A stretch of 64,000 nt of DNA from Phaeodactylibacter sp. GTDB taxonomy: Bacteria; Bacteroidota; Bacteroidia; Chitinophagales; Saprospiraceae. The DNA is taken from positions 62,001 to 126,000 of the forward strand of contig NZ_JALEGS010000061.1 of assembly GCF_022763345.1 (NCBI RefSeq), read 5' to 3'. Of the stretch, positions 50,732 to 59,903 are shown piece by piece. The position numbers and the translations under genes were made by a program. The notes under the pieces were generated by a model. It saw only the letters and a program-made list of their open reading frames with translations. It was not told the origin of the DNA and made no database searches. Every line of letters starts with the position of its first letter. Position 1 is the stretch's first letter.

Positions 50732-52775
50732 TCGATTGCTCTGCTTTTAGTCTTGCCAATACTGCGATGCCCTGTGCCATGCGCTGCTCCCAGGGGTCAG
50801 ACGATTTGAGGTCGGGTAAGCGACCGCGCTCCTGTTTGAATTGTAAAGCTCGCTTGGCCAGGTCCCTGGCTTCGTCCAGGGAGATGTTGTGCTTTTTGGC
50901 GGCTATGACTTCTGCCATTGCCTTCAGGCTGCTCTCGTTCATGGCTTTGGACATGATGGAGTAGGCGTTATTGAAGGGGTTGATGCTGTCGATCCAGTCC
51001 ACATTCAGCTCGCGTACATCCATGGCGAATTTACGGATGCCGTCTATCAATGCGGTGTTGCCCTTTTCGCTCAGGCTCTTGTCGCCGTTGAGGATCTCTT
51101 TGGCCTTTTGGGTCAGGTTTAGGGCAGCGATGGCGTGTTGCCGTACGGACTCGACATCTTCGGTATCCAGTTCCGGGTACTTGTCTTTGATGATCTTGCC
51201 CATGCGGATTTGGGTCAGCTCCTGTGGCACCACTTCTTCGTCAAACAATCCCCGGCCTACGGCTTCCTTGTCTTGGACGAAGGCGGCAATCACTTCGTTC
51301 AGGTCTTCTTTGCAGATGCGCTTGGCATCCTCGCTTTTGGGCTCGGTCAGCCCTTTGATTTCGATTTGGTATTGCCCGGACTCTTCGTTGAAGCCGATAT
51401 TCTCCTTGTTCGGGTCATACCCTTCTTCCCCGTAGTCGTAGCCTTTGACCGGCCCGCTGTCGGCTTTCTTGGGCGTGAAGTTGAAACGGGGCGCCAGCAC
51501 CTGCTCCATCAGCAGGCTGGCGGAAATGGCTTTCAGGGTGTCATTGACCGCATCGGTGACGGCTTCCTCGGAGGCATCAGGCTCGGCGATCAGGTTGGTA
51601 AAGCGGGCTTGGGTTTTGCCTTCCGCGTCCCGGGTGGCCCGGCCGATGATCTGTACAATCTCGGTGAGGCTGGAACGGTAGCCGATGGTCAAAGCGTGCT
51701 CGCACCATACCCAGTCGAAGCCTTCCTTGGCCATGCCCAGGGCAATGATGATGTCTACGTAGTCGCGGTTTTTCTTCGCCTCGGGTGCACGCAGGGCGGC
51801 GGCTACGCGGTTGCGCTTGGCCGGGTCGTCGTCGACCAGGTCGGCTATGCGGATGGTCTTGCCGGTGGCGGTTTTCACCAAATGGAAGCCGGTCTCCGGG
51901 TCGGTGCCCTGCCAATCGCCCAGCTCGTGTATGATGTGCTCCACTTCCTTGATCTTGTCGCCCATGCTCTCGCGGGAGTTGACGTTGGGGATGTGGATGA
52001 TGGTCTTTTCCTCGGGATTGAGTACGGACAGTATCTCATCGGCGTAGGCCCCGCTGTAGAAATAGTAGCCCAGGTTGAGCGTCTTGAGGTGCTGATAGCC
52101 GTTGAGCTGCTCGTAGTAGGTATAGGTGACGGTGTCGAATTTCGCCTCGTCTTCCGGCATGAGCACTGGATTGGCATCGCCCCGGAAGTAGGAGCCGGTC
52201 ATGGCGACGATGTGGGTCTTGTCCCGCTCTATGAACTGCTTGAGTTGTGTGCCGAGCACGTTGTTTTCATCGGCGCTGACGTGGTGGAATTCATCAATGG
52301 CGATCAGGCGGTTGTCGAAGCACTCGATACCGAAGCGCTCTACGGCAAAGCGAAAGGTGGCATGCGTACAGACCAGCACCCGGTCTTCGCTCTCCAGGAA
52401 AGACTTTACGGCATTGATTTTGCTGCCGTCTTCCCCGGGTGCATTGCAGAGGTTCCACTTCGGTTCTACCTCCCAATCGTAGTAAAAGCCAAATTTCGTG
52501 AGTGGCTCATTGGCAAAGCTGGCACCGATGGACTTTTCCGGCACGGCAATAATGGCTTGCTGAATGCCTTGCTTGTTCAGTTTGTCCAGGGCAATAAACA
52601 TCAGCGCCCGGCTCTTGCCCGAGGCTGGGGGCGACTTGAGGAGCAGGTATTGCTCGCCCCGCTTTTCGTAGGCTTTCTCCTGCATGGCGCGCATGCCCAG
52701 CTCATTGGAGGTGATGGAGCTGCCCGTGCTTTTGTAGTGGACGGCTACTGAGGGGATGTCTTTTTTATTGCTCAT
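50724..52775 (-). CDS. DEAD/DEAH-box helicase of the methyltransferase operon
   Basis: 683 residues, superfamily 2. Walker A is SPPASGKSRA near residue 48, the DEAH-type box is AIDEFHHVS near residue 165, motif III MTGSYFRGD near residue 193, and motif VI QIIGRATRDAEG near residue 385. The C-terminal 250 residues are helical and not recognised. It is like the translocase parts of type I/III restriction enzymes, though without a nuclease domain; that is supplied by the GIY-YIG protein encoded after it. Start overlaps the methyltransferase stop by 4 bp. Confidence 0.9.
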   Translation of the reverse strand: MSNKKDIPSVAVHYKSTGSSITSNELGMRAMQEKAYEKRGEQYLLLKSPPASGKSRALMFIALDKLNKQGIQQAIIAVPEKSIGASFANEPLTKFGFYYDWEVEPKWNLCNAPGEDGSKINAVKSFLESEDRVLVCTHATFRFAVERFGIECFDNRLIAIDEFHHVSADENNVLGTQLKQFIERDKTHIVAMTGSYFRGDANPVLMPEDEAKFDTVTYTYYEQLNGYQHLKTLNLGYYFYSGAYADEILSVLNPEEKTIIHIPNVNSRESMGDKIKEVEHIIHELGDWQGTDPETGFHLVKTATGKTIRIADLVDDDPAKRNRVAAALRAPEAKKNRDYVDIIIALGMAKEGFDWVWCEHALTIGYRSSLTEIVQIIGRATRDAEGKTQARFTNLIAEPDASEEAVTDAVNDTLKAISASLLMEQVLAPRFNFTPKKADSGPVKGYDYGEEGYDPNKENIGFNEESGQYQIEIKGLTEPKSEDAKRICKEDLNEVIAAFVQDKEAVGRGLFDEEVVPQELTQIRMGKIIKDKYPELDTEDVESVRQHAIAALNLTQKAKEILNGDKSLSEKGNTALIDGIRKFAMDVRELNVDWIDSINPFNNAYSIMSKAMNESSLKAMAEVIAAKKHNISLDEARDLAKRALQFKQERGRLPDLKSSDPWEQRMAQGIAVLARLKAEQSNG

Positions 52776-55516
52776 GCTGTTTTTTCTTTTGCAGTCATTT
52801 CCGTGTACAGTTCAAAGAGCTTTTCCAGGCGCTCCGTATCGTTTTTAAAGCGCCGCCCGATGTAGATGCGCTCCAGCACCTCATCATTACGCTCGTGGGC
52901 GTGGCGGAGATCTTCGGGCATCTTTTCCGGGTCGTACAGATCGGCTATCGTGGCCGGGAAGTGGCGCTCACGGGCCAGCAGGATGTCTTCGGCGCAGCGG
53001 GTGAGGTCTTCTTTGTTTTTGGTGGTCAGCTTGGGGACGGGGAAGGTGTTCCAGCCGAGGGTGTTGGAGTAGCGGTAGTCGGTTTTCATTTTGCCGCAAA
53101 CGGTACCAATCCATGTTAAATGAAGTTTGGACGCAATGATAGCCATATTCCAAAGTGGTGCGTCGTAGAGACCGAAAGCATAGTTAACAATTGAGTTGTC
53201 AGGTAGATAGCCGACAGGAAAATATTCACGGTTTTCAGAGCTAACAATCGGGAGGATAAGCGCGTTATCATATTTTGGTGACCTTATTTCAACGAAGCGA
53301 TAAGGCTTTGTTGCCCACTCTCGAGTAGCTTTTTTTTGACTTGACAATCTATTTTGCCTGACCTTTTCTAGCCTGCTCTTGATAACAGGACTTTCGATAG
53401 CTTTCTCAAGATCTTTTTCTTCGATCCATAAGCAATAACGTGAATTACCTTTTATAAACTCTTGGCCTCCATACATTGGTCGAATATATTCCTTTGAAAT
53501 GCTATCTAAAGACGACAGCTCAGAAAATGTAAAAAGAAGGTGACCACCATCCTTAGCAAAATTCCCAAGGAGCATTTCTGACAATCCTGAAAGTGGAGTC
53601 TTTCTGGATTTGATAAACACCGTTTTCCCGGGAACTAAATAGGGAGTGATGTTTGATGTTCTAGAGACGATACTTTCGCCATAAGCATTCTCATCGTATA
53701 ATTCTTTAGAGTTGCCTGTATTCTTTGAAATACCGACTATCACAACTATTACCCCAGCGTTATGACTAGCAAGATTTTTCCACTTGAACGAGGTGTGCGC
53801 AAAAGAAATGGAATGGTTCATTTTAAAAATCAAAGGCCATAATACTGGAACTTGTTGTCCTTGACAGATTGAATTTGTAGAAACAAATGCAGAGGATGCT
53901 TGTGAATTATAACCGTATTCAGCTGCTTTAAAAAACCATCCTGCTACATAGTCCAATGACTTCCATTTCTTAGTTTTTTTTGAAAGCAAAGATTCAATAT
54001 CAGCTTTTTGCTCTTTTGATTGTTTCTTGTCACCAATATACGGCGGATTCCCACAAATAAATGTCTCCCCGCCTTCGTTCTCAAAATCAATCTGTGCCTG
54101 ATGCAGTGGCGTGCTAAACAAGTCATCCCCATACAATTTCACCCCCGTCCCCGTAGGCGGGCAGACCGTCAGCCAGTTGATGCGCAGGGCATTGCCGCAG
54201 GTAATCCAGTTTTCCGCATCCAGCGGCAGGAACTCCGCCAGGGCCAGTTGCTGCCCCAGGTAGAGCACATCGCATTGGTACTCCGCTATAATGAGGGCCA
54301 GGCGGGCAATCTCGGCCGAAAAGCCTTTGATTTCGATGCCCCGGAAGTTGGTCAGGGGGATTTCGGTGGGGCGGTCCGGCTCTCCCCGCCGGCGGTTGAT
54401 TTCGTTTTCGATCTCCCGCAGCTGCTTGTAGGCAATGACCAGGAAGTTGCCCGAGCCACAGGCCGGGTCAAAAACGCGGATGCGGGCGATGCGCTTGCGC
54501 AGGTTAAGCAGTTTACGGGGGTTGTCGCCCGCTTCCTCCAGTTGCTCCCGCAGCTCATCCAGGAAGAGCGGGTTGAGCACCTTCAGGATATTGGGCACGG
54601 AGGTATAGTGCATCCCCAGGGAGCCCCGCTCGTCCTCATCCGCCACCGCCTGTATCATAGAGCCGAAGATATCCGGGTTGATCTGCTGCCAGTCGAGCCG
54701 CCCCACATGCAGCAGGTAAGAGCGGGCAATCTTGGTAAAGCGGGGGCAGTCCGTCGCCCCGGAAAACAGCTCCCCATTGACGTAGGGGAATTTACGCGCC
54801 CAGGTACGGATGCCCTGTGCTTCCCGCTCCTCCGCTTTGACATCCATCGCCCGGAATAGTTCCCCTATGATCTCATGCATATTGGAAGCATCCGGCGCGC
54901 TCATCTGCTCTACCGTGCCCGTGAAGAGGTTGTCGCCCTCAAAAATATTCGTGTCTTCCGCAAAGAAGCAGAAGATGAGGCGAGCCATGAAGTGGTTCAT
55001 GTCCTGCTTGCGCTCCGGGGTCGCCCAGTCGGGATTGGCGCGCAGCAGCTCCATGTAGAGCTTGTTGAGCCGCCCCGTAGCTTTGATATCGAAGGAGCTT
55101 TCCCGTATCTCCTTCACCGTACTGATGCCCGCCAGCTCAAAGAAGAAGGTAAAGTGCTGATGGAAATCGGGGTAGGCGCAAGCCAGGGTCTCTCCGCTGT
55201 TCAGGTTTTCGGCCTGCAGCTCTTCGCCATCGGTAGCGAGTACGAATTTGGCTTTATTTTTGGCGGTTTCCGGGGCTTCCTGCAGCTGCCGCAGCGTATT
55301 GGCTACCGCGCCCGGTTCGCAGGTCGCAATGTGGATGTTGTTGCGCTGCAGTACCCCGCCTTCCATTTTAGACTTATTGGAGTTGCCCTTCCGCAGGCGC
55401 TTGACCGTCGTTTCCTTATTCCCATAGGCTTCCAGGAAGGCAAAGGGGAACTCGCCTGGGTCAAAGGGTTGGCTGACCAGTTGGGATACGGCTTCTTCTA
55501 TTTCTACTGCGTTCAT
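52772..55516 (-). CDS. DNA methyltransferase, type IIG/YeeA-like, with AT-rich recognition region
   Basis: 914 residues. N-terminal helical domain to about 320, then the N6-adenine methyltransferase core: SAM motif RVFDPACGSGNFLVIAYKQL near residue 350 and catalytic NPPY in FICGNPPYIGD near residue 488. The region after NPPY, about residues 480-805, would hold the target-recognition domain. Its DNA (about 53.1-54.05 kb) is clearly AT-richer than the rest of the gene. No PD-ExK nuclease motif was seen at the N-terminus. It methylates host DNA to protect it, with the helicase and GIY-YIG protein attacking unmodified DNA; this system-level role is inferred. Confidence 0.88.
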   Translation of the reverse strand: MNAVEIEEAVSQLVSQPFDPGEFPFAFLEAYGNKETTVKRLRKGNSNKSKMEGGVLQRNNIHIATCEPGAVANTLRQLQEAPETAKNKAKFVLATDGEELQAENLNSGETLACAYPDFHQHFTFFFELAGISTVKEIRESSFDIKATGRLNKLYMELLRANPDWATPERKQDMNHFMARLIFCFFAEDTNIFEGDNLFTGTVEQMSAPDASNMHEIIGELFRAMDVKAEEREAQGIRTWARKFPYVNGELFSGATDCPRFTKIARSYLLHVGRLDWQQINPDIFGSMIQAVADEDERGSLGMHYTSVPNILKVLNPLFLDELREQLEEAGDNPRKLLNLRKRIARIRVFDPACGSGNFLVIAYKQLREIENEINRRRGEPDRPTEIPLTNFRGIEIKGFSAEIARLALIIAEYQCDVLYLGQQLALAEFLPLDAENWITCGNALRINWLTVCPPTGTGVKLYGDDLFSTPLHQAQIDFENEGGETFICGNPPYIGDKKQSKEQKADIESLLSKKTKKWKSLDYVAGWFFKAAEYGYNSQASSAFVSTNSICQGQQVPVLWPLIFKMNHSISFAHTSFKWKNLASHNAGVIVVIVGISKNTGNSKELYDENAYGESIVSRTSNITPYLVPGKTVFIKSRKTPLSGLSEMLLGNFAKDGGHLLFTFSELSSLDSISKEYIRPMYGGQEFIKGNSRYCLWIEEKDLEKAIESPVIKSRLEKVRQNRLSSQKKATREWATKPYRFVEIRSPKYDNALILPIVSSENREYFPVGYLPDNSIVNYAFGLYDAPLWNMAIIASKLHLTWIGTVCGKMKTDYRYSNTLGWNTFPVPKLTTKNKEDLTRCAEDILLARERHFPATIADLYDPEKMPEDLRHAHERNDEVLERIYIGRRFKNDTERLEKLFELYTEMTAKEKTA

Positions 55517-55708
55517 GATTGGCGCTGCAAGTTAAAGGCGGTTTAGGGCTCCTCCGGCTTGGAGATTTCAAACATGGGATTGTTGGGTTCGTCGCGTAAG
55601 GTTTGTCTGCCAAAATAGGAAAAACGGGGCAATTGCGCCTGTTTTTATTACGCTTTCCCTATTTTCACCCTATTAAACAGACGGTGACTGCACCATTAAG
55701 TGAGAGTG

Positions 55709-57412
55709 ATGAACTTAGATACCTCTAACAGAACCTACCGGCAACTTATGGGAAACGGGCTGATTTACACCGTGCCCCGTTTTCAGCGCGACTACAGCTG
55801 GACGAGTACGGAGTGGGATGACCTGTGGCAGGATATTGAGGCGCTCTTTGAAGAAGGAGGAGAGCAGGAGCATTATATGGGGTATTTGGTCTTGCAATCG
55901 AGAGACAGCAAAAACTTTGATGTCATAGACGGTCAGCAGCGTTTAACGACTTTAAGTATATTGGTGCTGGCGGTTTTAGGGAATTTGCAGAATCTGATTG
56001 ATAATGATATTGAGTCGGATCCGAATCAACGGCGCTTAGACCAATTGCGCAGTGCCTTTATTGGCTATCTTGATCCGGTCACGCTCATTCCAAAAAGCAA
56101 GCTCTACCTCAACCGGAATAACAACAACCTGTATCAGCGCTATCTGGTGCCACTTGAACCGGCTCCAAGACGAAACCTGAAAGCAACGGAGCACCTGATG
56201 CGGAAGGCTTACGACTGGCTCTATGATCAGGTGAGAAAGCGCTTTGCCTCCAATCAAAAGGGAGCGGAACTGGCACAGTTTATTGATTCTTTATCGGACA
56301 AACTCTTCTTCACGGTCATCACGGTAAATGACGAGCTTAATGCCTACAAGGTTTTTGAGACCTTAAATGCGAGAGGGGTCAAACTCTCCTCGACTGACCT
56401 GCTGAAGAATTACCTGTTTTCGGTGGTGCACAGTCAGGAAGGCGACGAGCACGAACTGCGCGAAATCGAAGATCAGTGGGAACGGCTGGTTGGGGTGATC
56501 GGTAACGAAAGCCTGCCCGACTTCCTGCGTGCCTATTGGAACAGTAAAAATCGGTTTGTACGCCATGCAGAACTTTTTAAACGGGTAAGGGAGCGGATAG
56601 CCGGAAAAAAAGCGGTCTTTGATTTGATCCGGGATGTAGAGCAAAATGCGCAGGTCTATGCCGCTTTGCCTCATGCGGAGGATAGCCTTTGGAATAATGA
56701 GCAGGCTGAATACATCAAATATCTGCGGATGTTCAATGTCCGGCAGTTGTACCCACTGCTGCTGGCCGCTCACCACAAACTACAGCCGGGCGACTTTACG
56801 GGCTTGCTGCGCGCCTGTTGTATCATTTCATTCCGGTACAATGTCATCGGAAGTTTAGCGGCAAATGAGCAGGAAAGAGTGTACAACCGGGTTGCTGTGC
56901 AGCTTTCATCTGACGAAATCAGGGGGTTACAGCAAGTGCTTACCGCTTTAAAGCCCATTTATATTGCCGATGATAAATTCAGAGGCGATTTTACAGATAA
57001 GGTTATGCGGACGACTCAGGCCAGAAACAAGCGGATCGTCCGGTACATCCTGTTCGAGATCGAACGGCATACTTCGGGAAGCAGCTATGATTTTGAGAGC
57101 GATGCGTACAATATTGAACACATCATGCCGGAGTCGTTACAGGAAGCATGGGATCATATCGGCGACAGAGATCACGAACAGTTCCTGTACCGTCTGGGTA
57201 ATATGACGATACTCAACAAATCAGCAAATCGGGAGATAGGCAATAAAGGGTTTGAAACCAAGCGGGAGGCTTTTGCACAAAGTGAATTCAAAATCACCCA
57301 ACGAATAGCCAGTGAGAACAACCGGTGGGATCCCGACCGAATCGTAGCTCACCAAAAATGGCTGGCCCGGCAGGCAACGGCTATTTGGAGGATCGCTCAG
57401 TTGAGTGACTGA
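55709..57412 (+). CDS. GmrSD-type DUF262/DUF1524 restriction protein
   Basis: About 567 residues; GTG (55700) and ATG (55709) both fit, ATG preferred. The N-terminal DUF262 has the YTVPRFQRDYSW motif and DVIDGQQRLTTLSIL near residue 75, which form a ParB-like nucleotide-dependent site. The C-terminal DUF1524 is an HNH nuclease: YNIEHIMPES near residue 470, then LGNMTILNKSANREIGNKGF. GmrSD proteins cleave modified (glucosylated or methylated) DNA, a type IV restriction activity. Here it is one chain and divergent from the methyltransferase operon, 192 bp away. It may belong to the same defence island. Confidence 0.92.
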   Translation: MNLDTSNRTYRQLMGNGLIYTVPRFQRDYSWTSTEWDDLWQDIEALFEEGGEQEHYMGYLVLQSRDSKNFDVIDGQQRLTTLSILVLAVLGNLQNLIDNDIESDPNQRRLDQLRSAFIGYLDPVTLIPKSKLYLNRNNNNLYQRYLVPLEPAPRRNLKATEHLMRKAYDWLYDQVRKRFASNQKGAELAQFIDSLSDKLFFTVITVNDELNAYKVFETLNARGVKLSSTDLLKNYLFSVVHSQEGDEHELREIEDQWERLVGVIGNESLPDFLRAYWNSKNRFVRHAELFKRVRERIAGKKAVFDLIRDVEQNAQVYAALPHAEDSLWNNEQAEYIKYLRMFNVRQLYPLLLAAHHKLQPGDFTGLLRACCIISFRYNVIGSLAANEQERVYNRVAVQLSSDEIRGLQQVLTALKPIYIADDKFRGDFTDKVMRTTQARNKRIVRYILFEIERHTSGSSYDFESDAYNIEHIMPESLQEAWDHIGDRDHEQFLYRLGNMTILNKSANREIGNKGFETKREAFAQSEFKITQRIASENNRWDPDRIVAHQKWLARQATAIWRIAQLSD

Positions 57413-57423
57413 AGCAGAACAAC

Positions 57424-57507
57424 ATGCCCGGCGACTACTTCATGATCCCCATCTCCGAAGTCAAAAACATCAACATTACCTACTACGGGGCTTTACCGGA
57501 GGCGTAA
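57424..57507 (+). other. Possible remnant of a coding region
   Basis: A 27-codon reading frame, beginning MPGDYFMIPISEVKNINI and ending LPEA, has a coding-like composition and lies directly after the GmrSD gene. It could be the C-terminal end of a deleted gene at an island boundary. No family is recognised and it may not be expressed. Confidence 0.3.
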
Positions 57508-57571
57508 GTGGCAGATATCGAATGAGCACAACCGGATTATTACTATTTTAGCTTCCAACCACACCTCGTCC

Positions 57572-58561
57572 ATGCAATACATCTCCGTCAGCCTGTACCG
57601 CAAAATGATCAACCACGCGCTGAGCGAGGGCATCGACCGTAGTGCCTTTGACGATCTGCCGGTGCCAATGGCAACACTCGATAACATACAAGCCGTGCCC
57701 GCTGAGGTGTTCTTTGCCCTGCACGAGCAGCTTGATAACGCCCTGGGGCCTGGCTTTTCCGTAAGGGTAGGGCAGCAGATGAAGATGGACGACTACGGCG
57801 TGCTGGGCTTGTCCTGGAAGACCTGCGCCAAGGCCGGCGAAATCTACGAGCGCAGCGAGCGCTACTTCAAGCTGTTGTCCAATACCTATGTTTTCAAAGT
57901 GGAAGCCGCCGGGGAGGTGTCCCGGGTGCATTTGCTGCGCGAGCCCTACCGCCGGGGCGTAGCTTTGTCCAATGAGGCGACCTTCGCGGCAACGGTGGTG
58001 GTGCTGCAAGCCATGACAGAGACCAATATACATCCGGTAGAAGTAGCCTTTCAGCACCAAGCGCCTGCTGACCTGAGCAGTCATGAAGCAGCCTTTCAAT
58101 GTCCGGTAAAATTTGGTCAGCCCCACAATTACATTACCTACCGTACCGCCGACCTCAATCGCCGCACCGCCAAAGCCGATGTCAGCATCAACCGTTTCCT
58201 GGTGGAAAGGGTAGAGGAGGAGGCCAAAGGGATTGAGGTCAGCCCTTTAAAGGTGGCTGCTGATGTGGAAGCCCTCATCAAAGACGCCCTGCCCGGGGGC
58301 ATTCCCGGCATCCTTCAAATCGGGGAGCATATGGGCATGAGCAGCCGGACGCTCACCCGCCGCCTGTCTGAAAGCGGGCTGTCCTTTCGGGAAATGGTGC
58401 GCCTTACACAGGAAAAAGTAGCCCGTGAGCTGCTGCGGGACACCGCTCACTCCATTGGTGAAATCGCATTCGAGACCGGCTTTTCCGAACAAAGCGCCTT
58501 CAGCCGGGCCTTCAAGCGGTGGACGGGGCAGTCTCCGGTGGCCTACCGGAACAACCTTTAG
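57572..58561 (+). CDS. AraC-family transcriptional regulator (Arabinose_bd N-terminal domain type)
   Basis: 329 residues. The N-terminal 200 residues are the Arabinose_bd (PF12625-like) domain seen in AraC proteins controlling catabolic or virulence genes (e.g. OruR/ArgR type), with HEQLDNALGPGFSVRVGQQM and VLGLSWKTCAKAGEIYERSE. The C-terminal HTH pair is at about 230-325: IGEHMGMSSRTLTRRLSESG and IGEIAFETGFSEQSAFSRAF, ending GQSPVAYR. The domain name does not mean it binds arabinose; the ara operon is over 50 kb away. The cytochrome, DUF1772 and NmrA genes downstream may be its targets. Confidence 0.93.
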   Translation: MQYISVSLYRKMINHALSEGIDRSAFDDLPVPMATLDNIQAVPAEVFFALHEQLDNALGPGFSVRVGQQMKMDDYGVLGLSWKTCAKAGEIYERSERYFKLLSNTYVFKVEAAGEVSRVHLLREPYRRGVALSNEATFAATVVVLQAMTETNIHPVEVAFQHQAPADLSSHEAAFQCPVKFGQPHNYITYRTADLNRRTAKADVSINRFLVERVEEEAKGIEVSPLKVAADVEALIKDALPGGIPGILQIGEHMGMSSRTLTRRLSESGLSFREMVRLTQEKVARELLRDTAHSIGEIAFETGFSEQSAFSRAFKRWTGQSPVAYRNNL

Positions 58562-58616
58562 CGATTGAATATTAGGTTAGGTCAAGTGATAAAGAGGAAA
58601 CCCAACGCTTCTGAGT

Positions 58617-58681
58617 GACTTCGTAGAAGTCCCATGCTTATAACCCATGCCCCCCTATGGCAGACCGACTTCGTAGAAGTC
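58617..58681. repeat. Pair of palindromic repeats GACTTCGTAGAAGTC
   Basis: GACTTCGTAGAAGTC occurs at 58617-58631 and 58667-58681, exactly 50 bp apart, each a 6-bp arm palindrome around GTA. They lie in the 284-bp gap between the AraC gene and the mini-cytochrome gene. GGAAAC at 58596 and GTTTCC near 58710 bracket the pair. They resemble short interspersed palindromes found in Bacteroidota. No gene is seen in this gap. Confidence 0.7.
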
Positions 58682-58845
58682 GCACCTTAAACCAACGCCA
58701 TAAACGCAGCGTTTCCCCGCCACACCTCATCCTTCAGCCAAAGCCTCACGCCAATTGGCTTAAAGTGTCATAAGATTGGCAGGCAGGGTCAAGCGTACCC
58801 TCTCTTTTTGCCCCAATTTTGCTGCTGTAACTAATCAATAGCAAA

Positions 58846-59202
58846 ATGAAAAAGCCAATCACCCCACTGTTCTTTTCCGGGCTGCTCTTTATGGCAACCC
58901 TGATTTTCCCGGCTTCAAACCTGCCTGTTTCACCTGCCCTTTACCCGGTGGGTGGAACAACAGGCTTTTCCGCCACCGACCTTAAAGCCGAAGCTTTCGC
59001 CATTCTGGATGCGAAGTGCAATACCTGCCACCGCAGACAGAACCCTTTTCGGGTCTTTACGCTGAAGAATATGAACCGCCATGGCGCTCGTATTTACAAG
59101 CAGGTGTTTGTCTTACGGCGCATGCCCAAAGGCAACGCCCCCCGGCTGACCGACCTGGAATACCGAACGCTGAAGCTTTGGATAGATACACTAAACCTCT
59201 AA
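58846..59202 (+). CDS. Small exported c-type cytochrome-like protein
   Basis: 118 residues with an N-terminal signal (FFSGLLFMATLIFPAS). The single CxxCH haem-attachment motif is CNTCH near residue 58, followed by MPKGNAPRLTDLEYRTLKLW, where the Met could be the axial ligand. It is a monohaem electron carrier or a haem sensor in the periplasm. It is 13 bp upstream of the DUF1772 gene, so the two likely form an operon, perhaps with the NmrA gene further on. Confidence 0.75.
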   Translation: MKKPITPLFFSGLLFMATLIFPASNLPVSPALYPVGGTTGFSATDLKAEAFAILDAKCNTCHRRQNPFRVFTLKNMNRHGARIYKQVFVLRRMPKGNAPRLTDLEYRTLKLWIDTLNL

Positions 59203-59215
59203 AACCCTATTCAAC

Positions 59216-59704
59216 ATGGACTTTTCAATCAAATCCTTTACCCTGTTTGTCGCAGTGGTCCTTACCGGACTTTCTGCAGGTCTGTTCTACGCCTGGTCCG
59301 TATCCGTCATTCCCGGCACTCGCAAAATTCCGGACCCGGTTTATCTGGAAACCATGCAGTCTATCAACCGGGCGATCCTGAACCCTGCCTTTTTCCTGAT
59401 CTTTTTTGGGAGCCCCCTGGCTTTGGGCATCAGCACCTTTCAGCAGGTGGGCGGCGGTTGGGCCTTCGGGCTGCTGCTTGGCGCAACATTGACCTACCTG
59501 GCCGGCACTTTCGGTGTAACCGCCCTGGGCAATGTCCCCCTAAATGACGCCCTGGACATCCTCGATTTGGCCGAGCTGAGCCAACAGGAAGCCACCGACT
59601 TCCGGCAACACTACGAGCAAAAGTGGAACCGCCTGCATCAGCTGCGGATGGCCTGCTCCGTACTGGCTTTTGCCTTGTCGCTGTTAGCGCTTTTTAAAGT
59701 TTAA
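59216..59704 (+). CDS. DUF1772 membrane protein
   Basis: 162 residues with four hydrophobic segments. The DUF1772 signature is TGLSAGLFYAWSVSVIPG near the N-terminus, then NRAILNPAFFLIFFGSPLAL and a GNVPLNDAL block, and a final segment LAFALSLLALF. Some relatives are anthrone oxygenase-like proteins, but the biochemical role of bacterial members is uncertain. Transcribed with the mini-cytochrome gene. Confidence 0.85.
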   Translation: MDFSIKSFTLFVAVVLTGLSAGLFYAWSVSVIPGTRKIPDPVYLETMQSINRAILNPAFFLIFFGSPLALGISTFQQVGGGWAFGLLLGATLTYLAGTFGVTALGNVPLNDALDILDLAELSQQEATDFRQHYEQKWNRLHQLRMACSVLAFALSLLALFKV

Positions 59705-59903
59705 AATCAACGAATTTTATTTTTTAACCATAGTGAGTAGTGTCAAGCAGGAGCGATCAATACCAGGTCCGCTACCCAACGCAAACGGGTACCGTTCCAA
59801 CGGCTTTAGGGACCCATCACCAAATGCGCTGTGGCCTTTGCGAGTCCCTTCGCGCCCTTAGCGTGAACCCCCTTGATACCCCACTCATCCAAACCCAATT
59901 CTT

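Noticed and set aside
51135..52751. A 538-codon open frame antisense to the helicase gene
   Set aside because: The minus-strand helicase has all SF2 motifs; the antisense frame mirrors its codon structure and shows no family feature.
57572..58561. AraC-type regulator as the controller of the arabinose operon
   Set aside because: The Arabinose_bd name is historical; the gene is over 50 kb from araBDA and closer to cytochrome and reductase genes.
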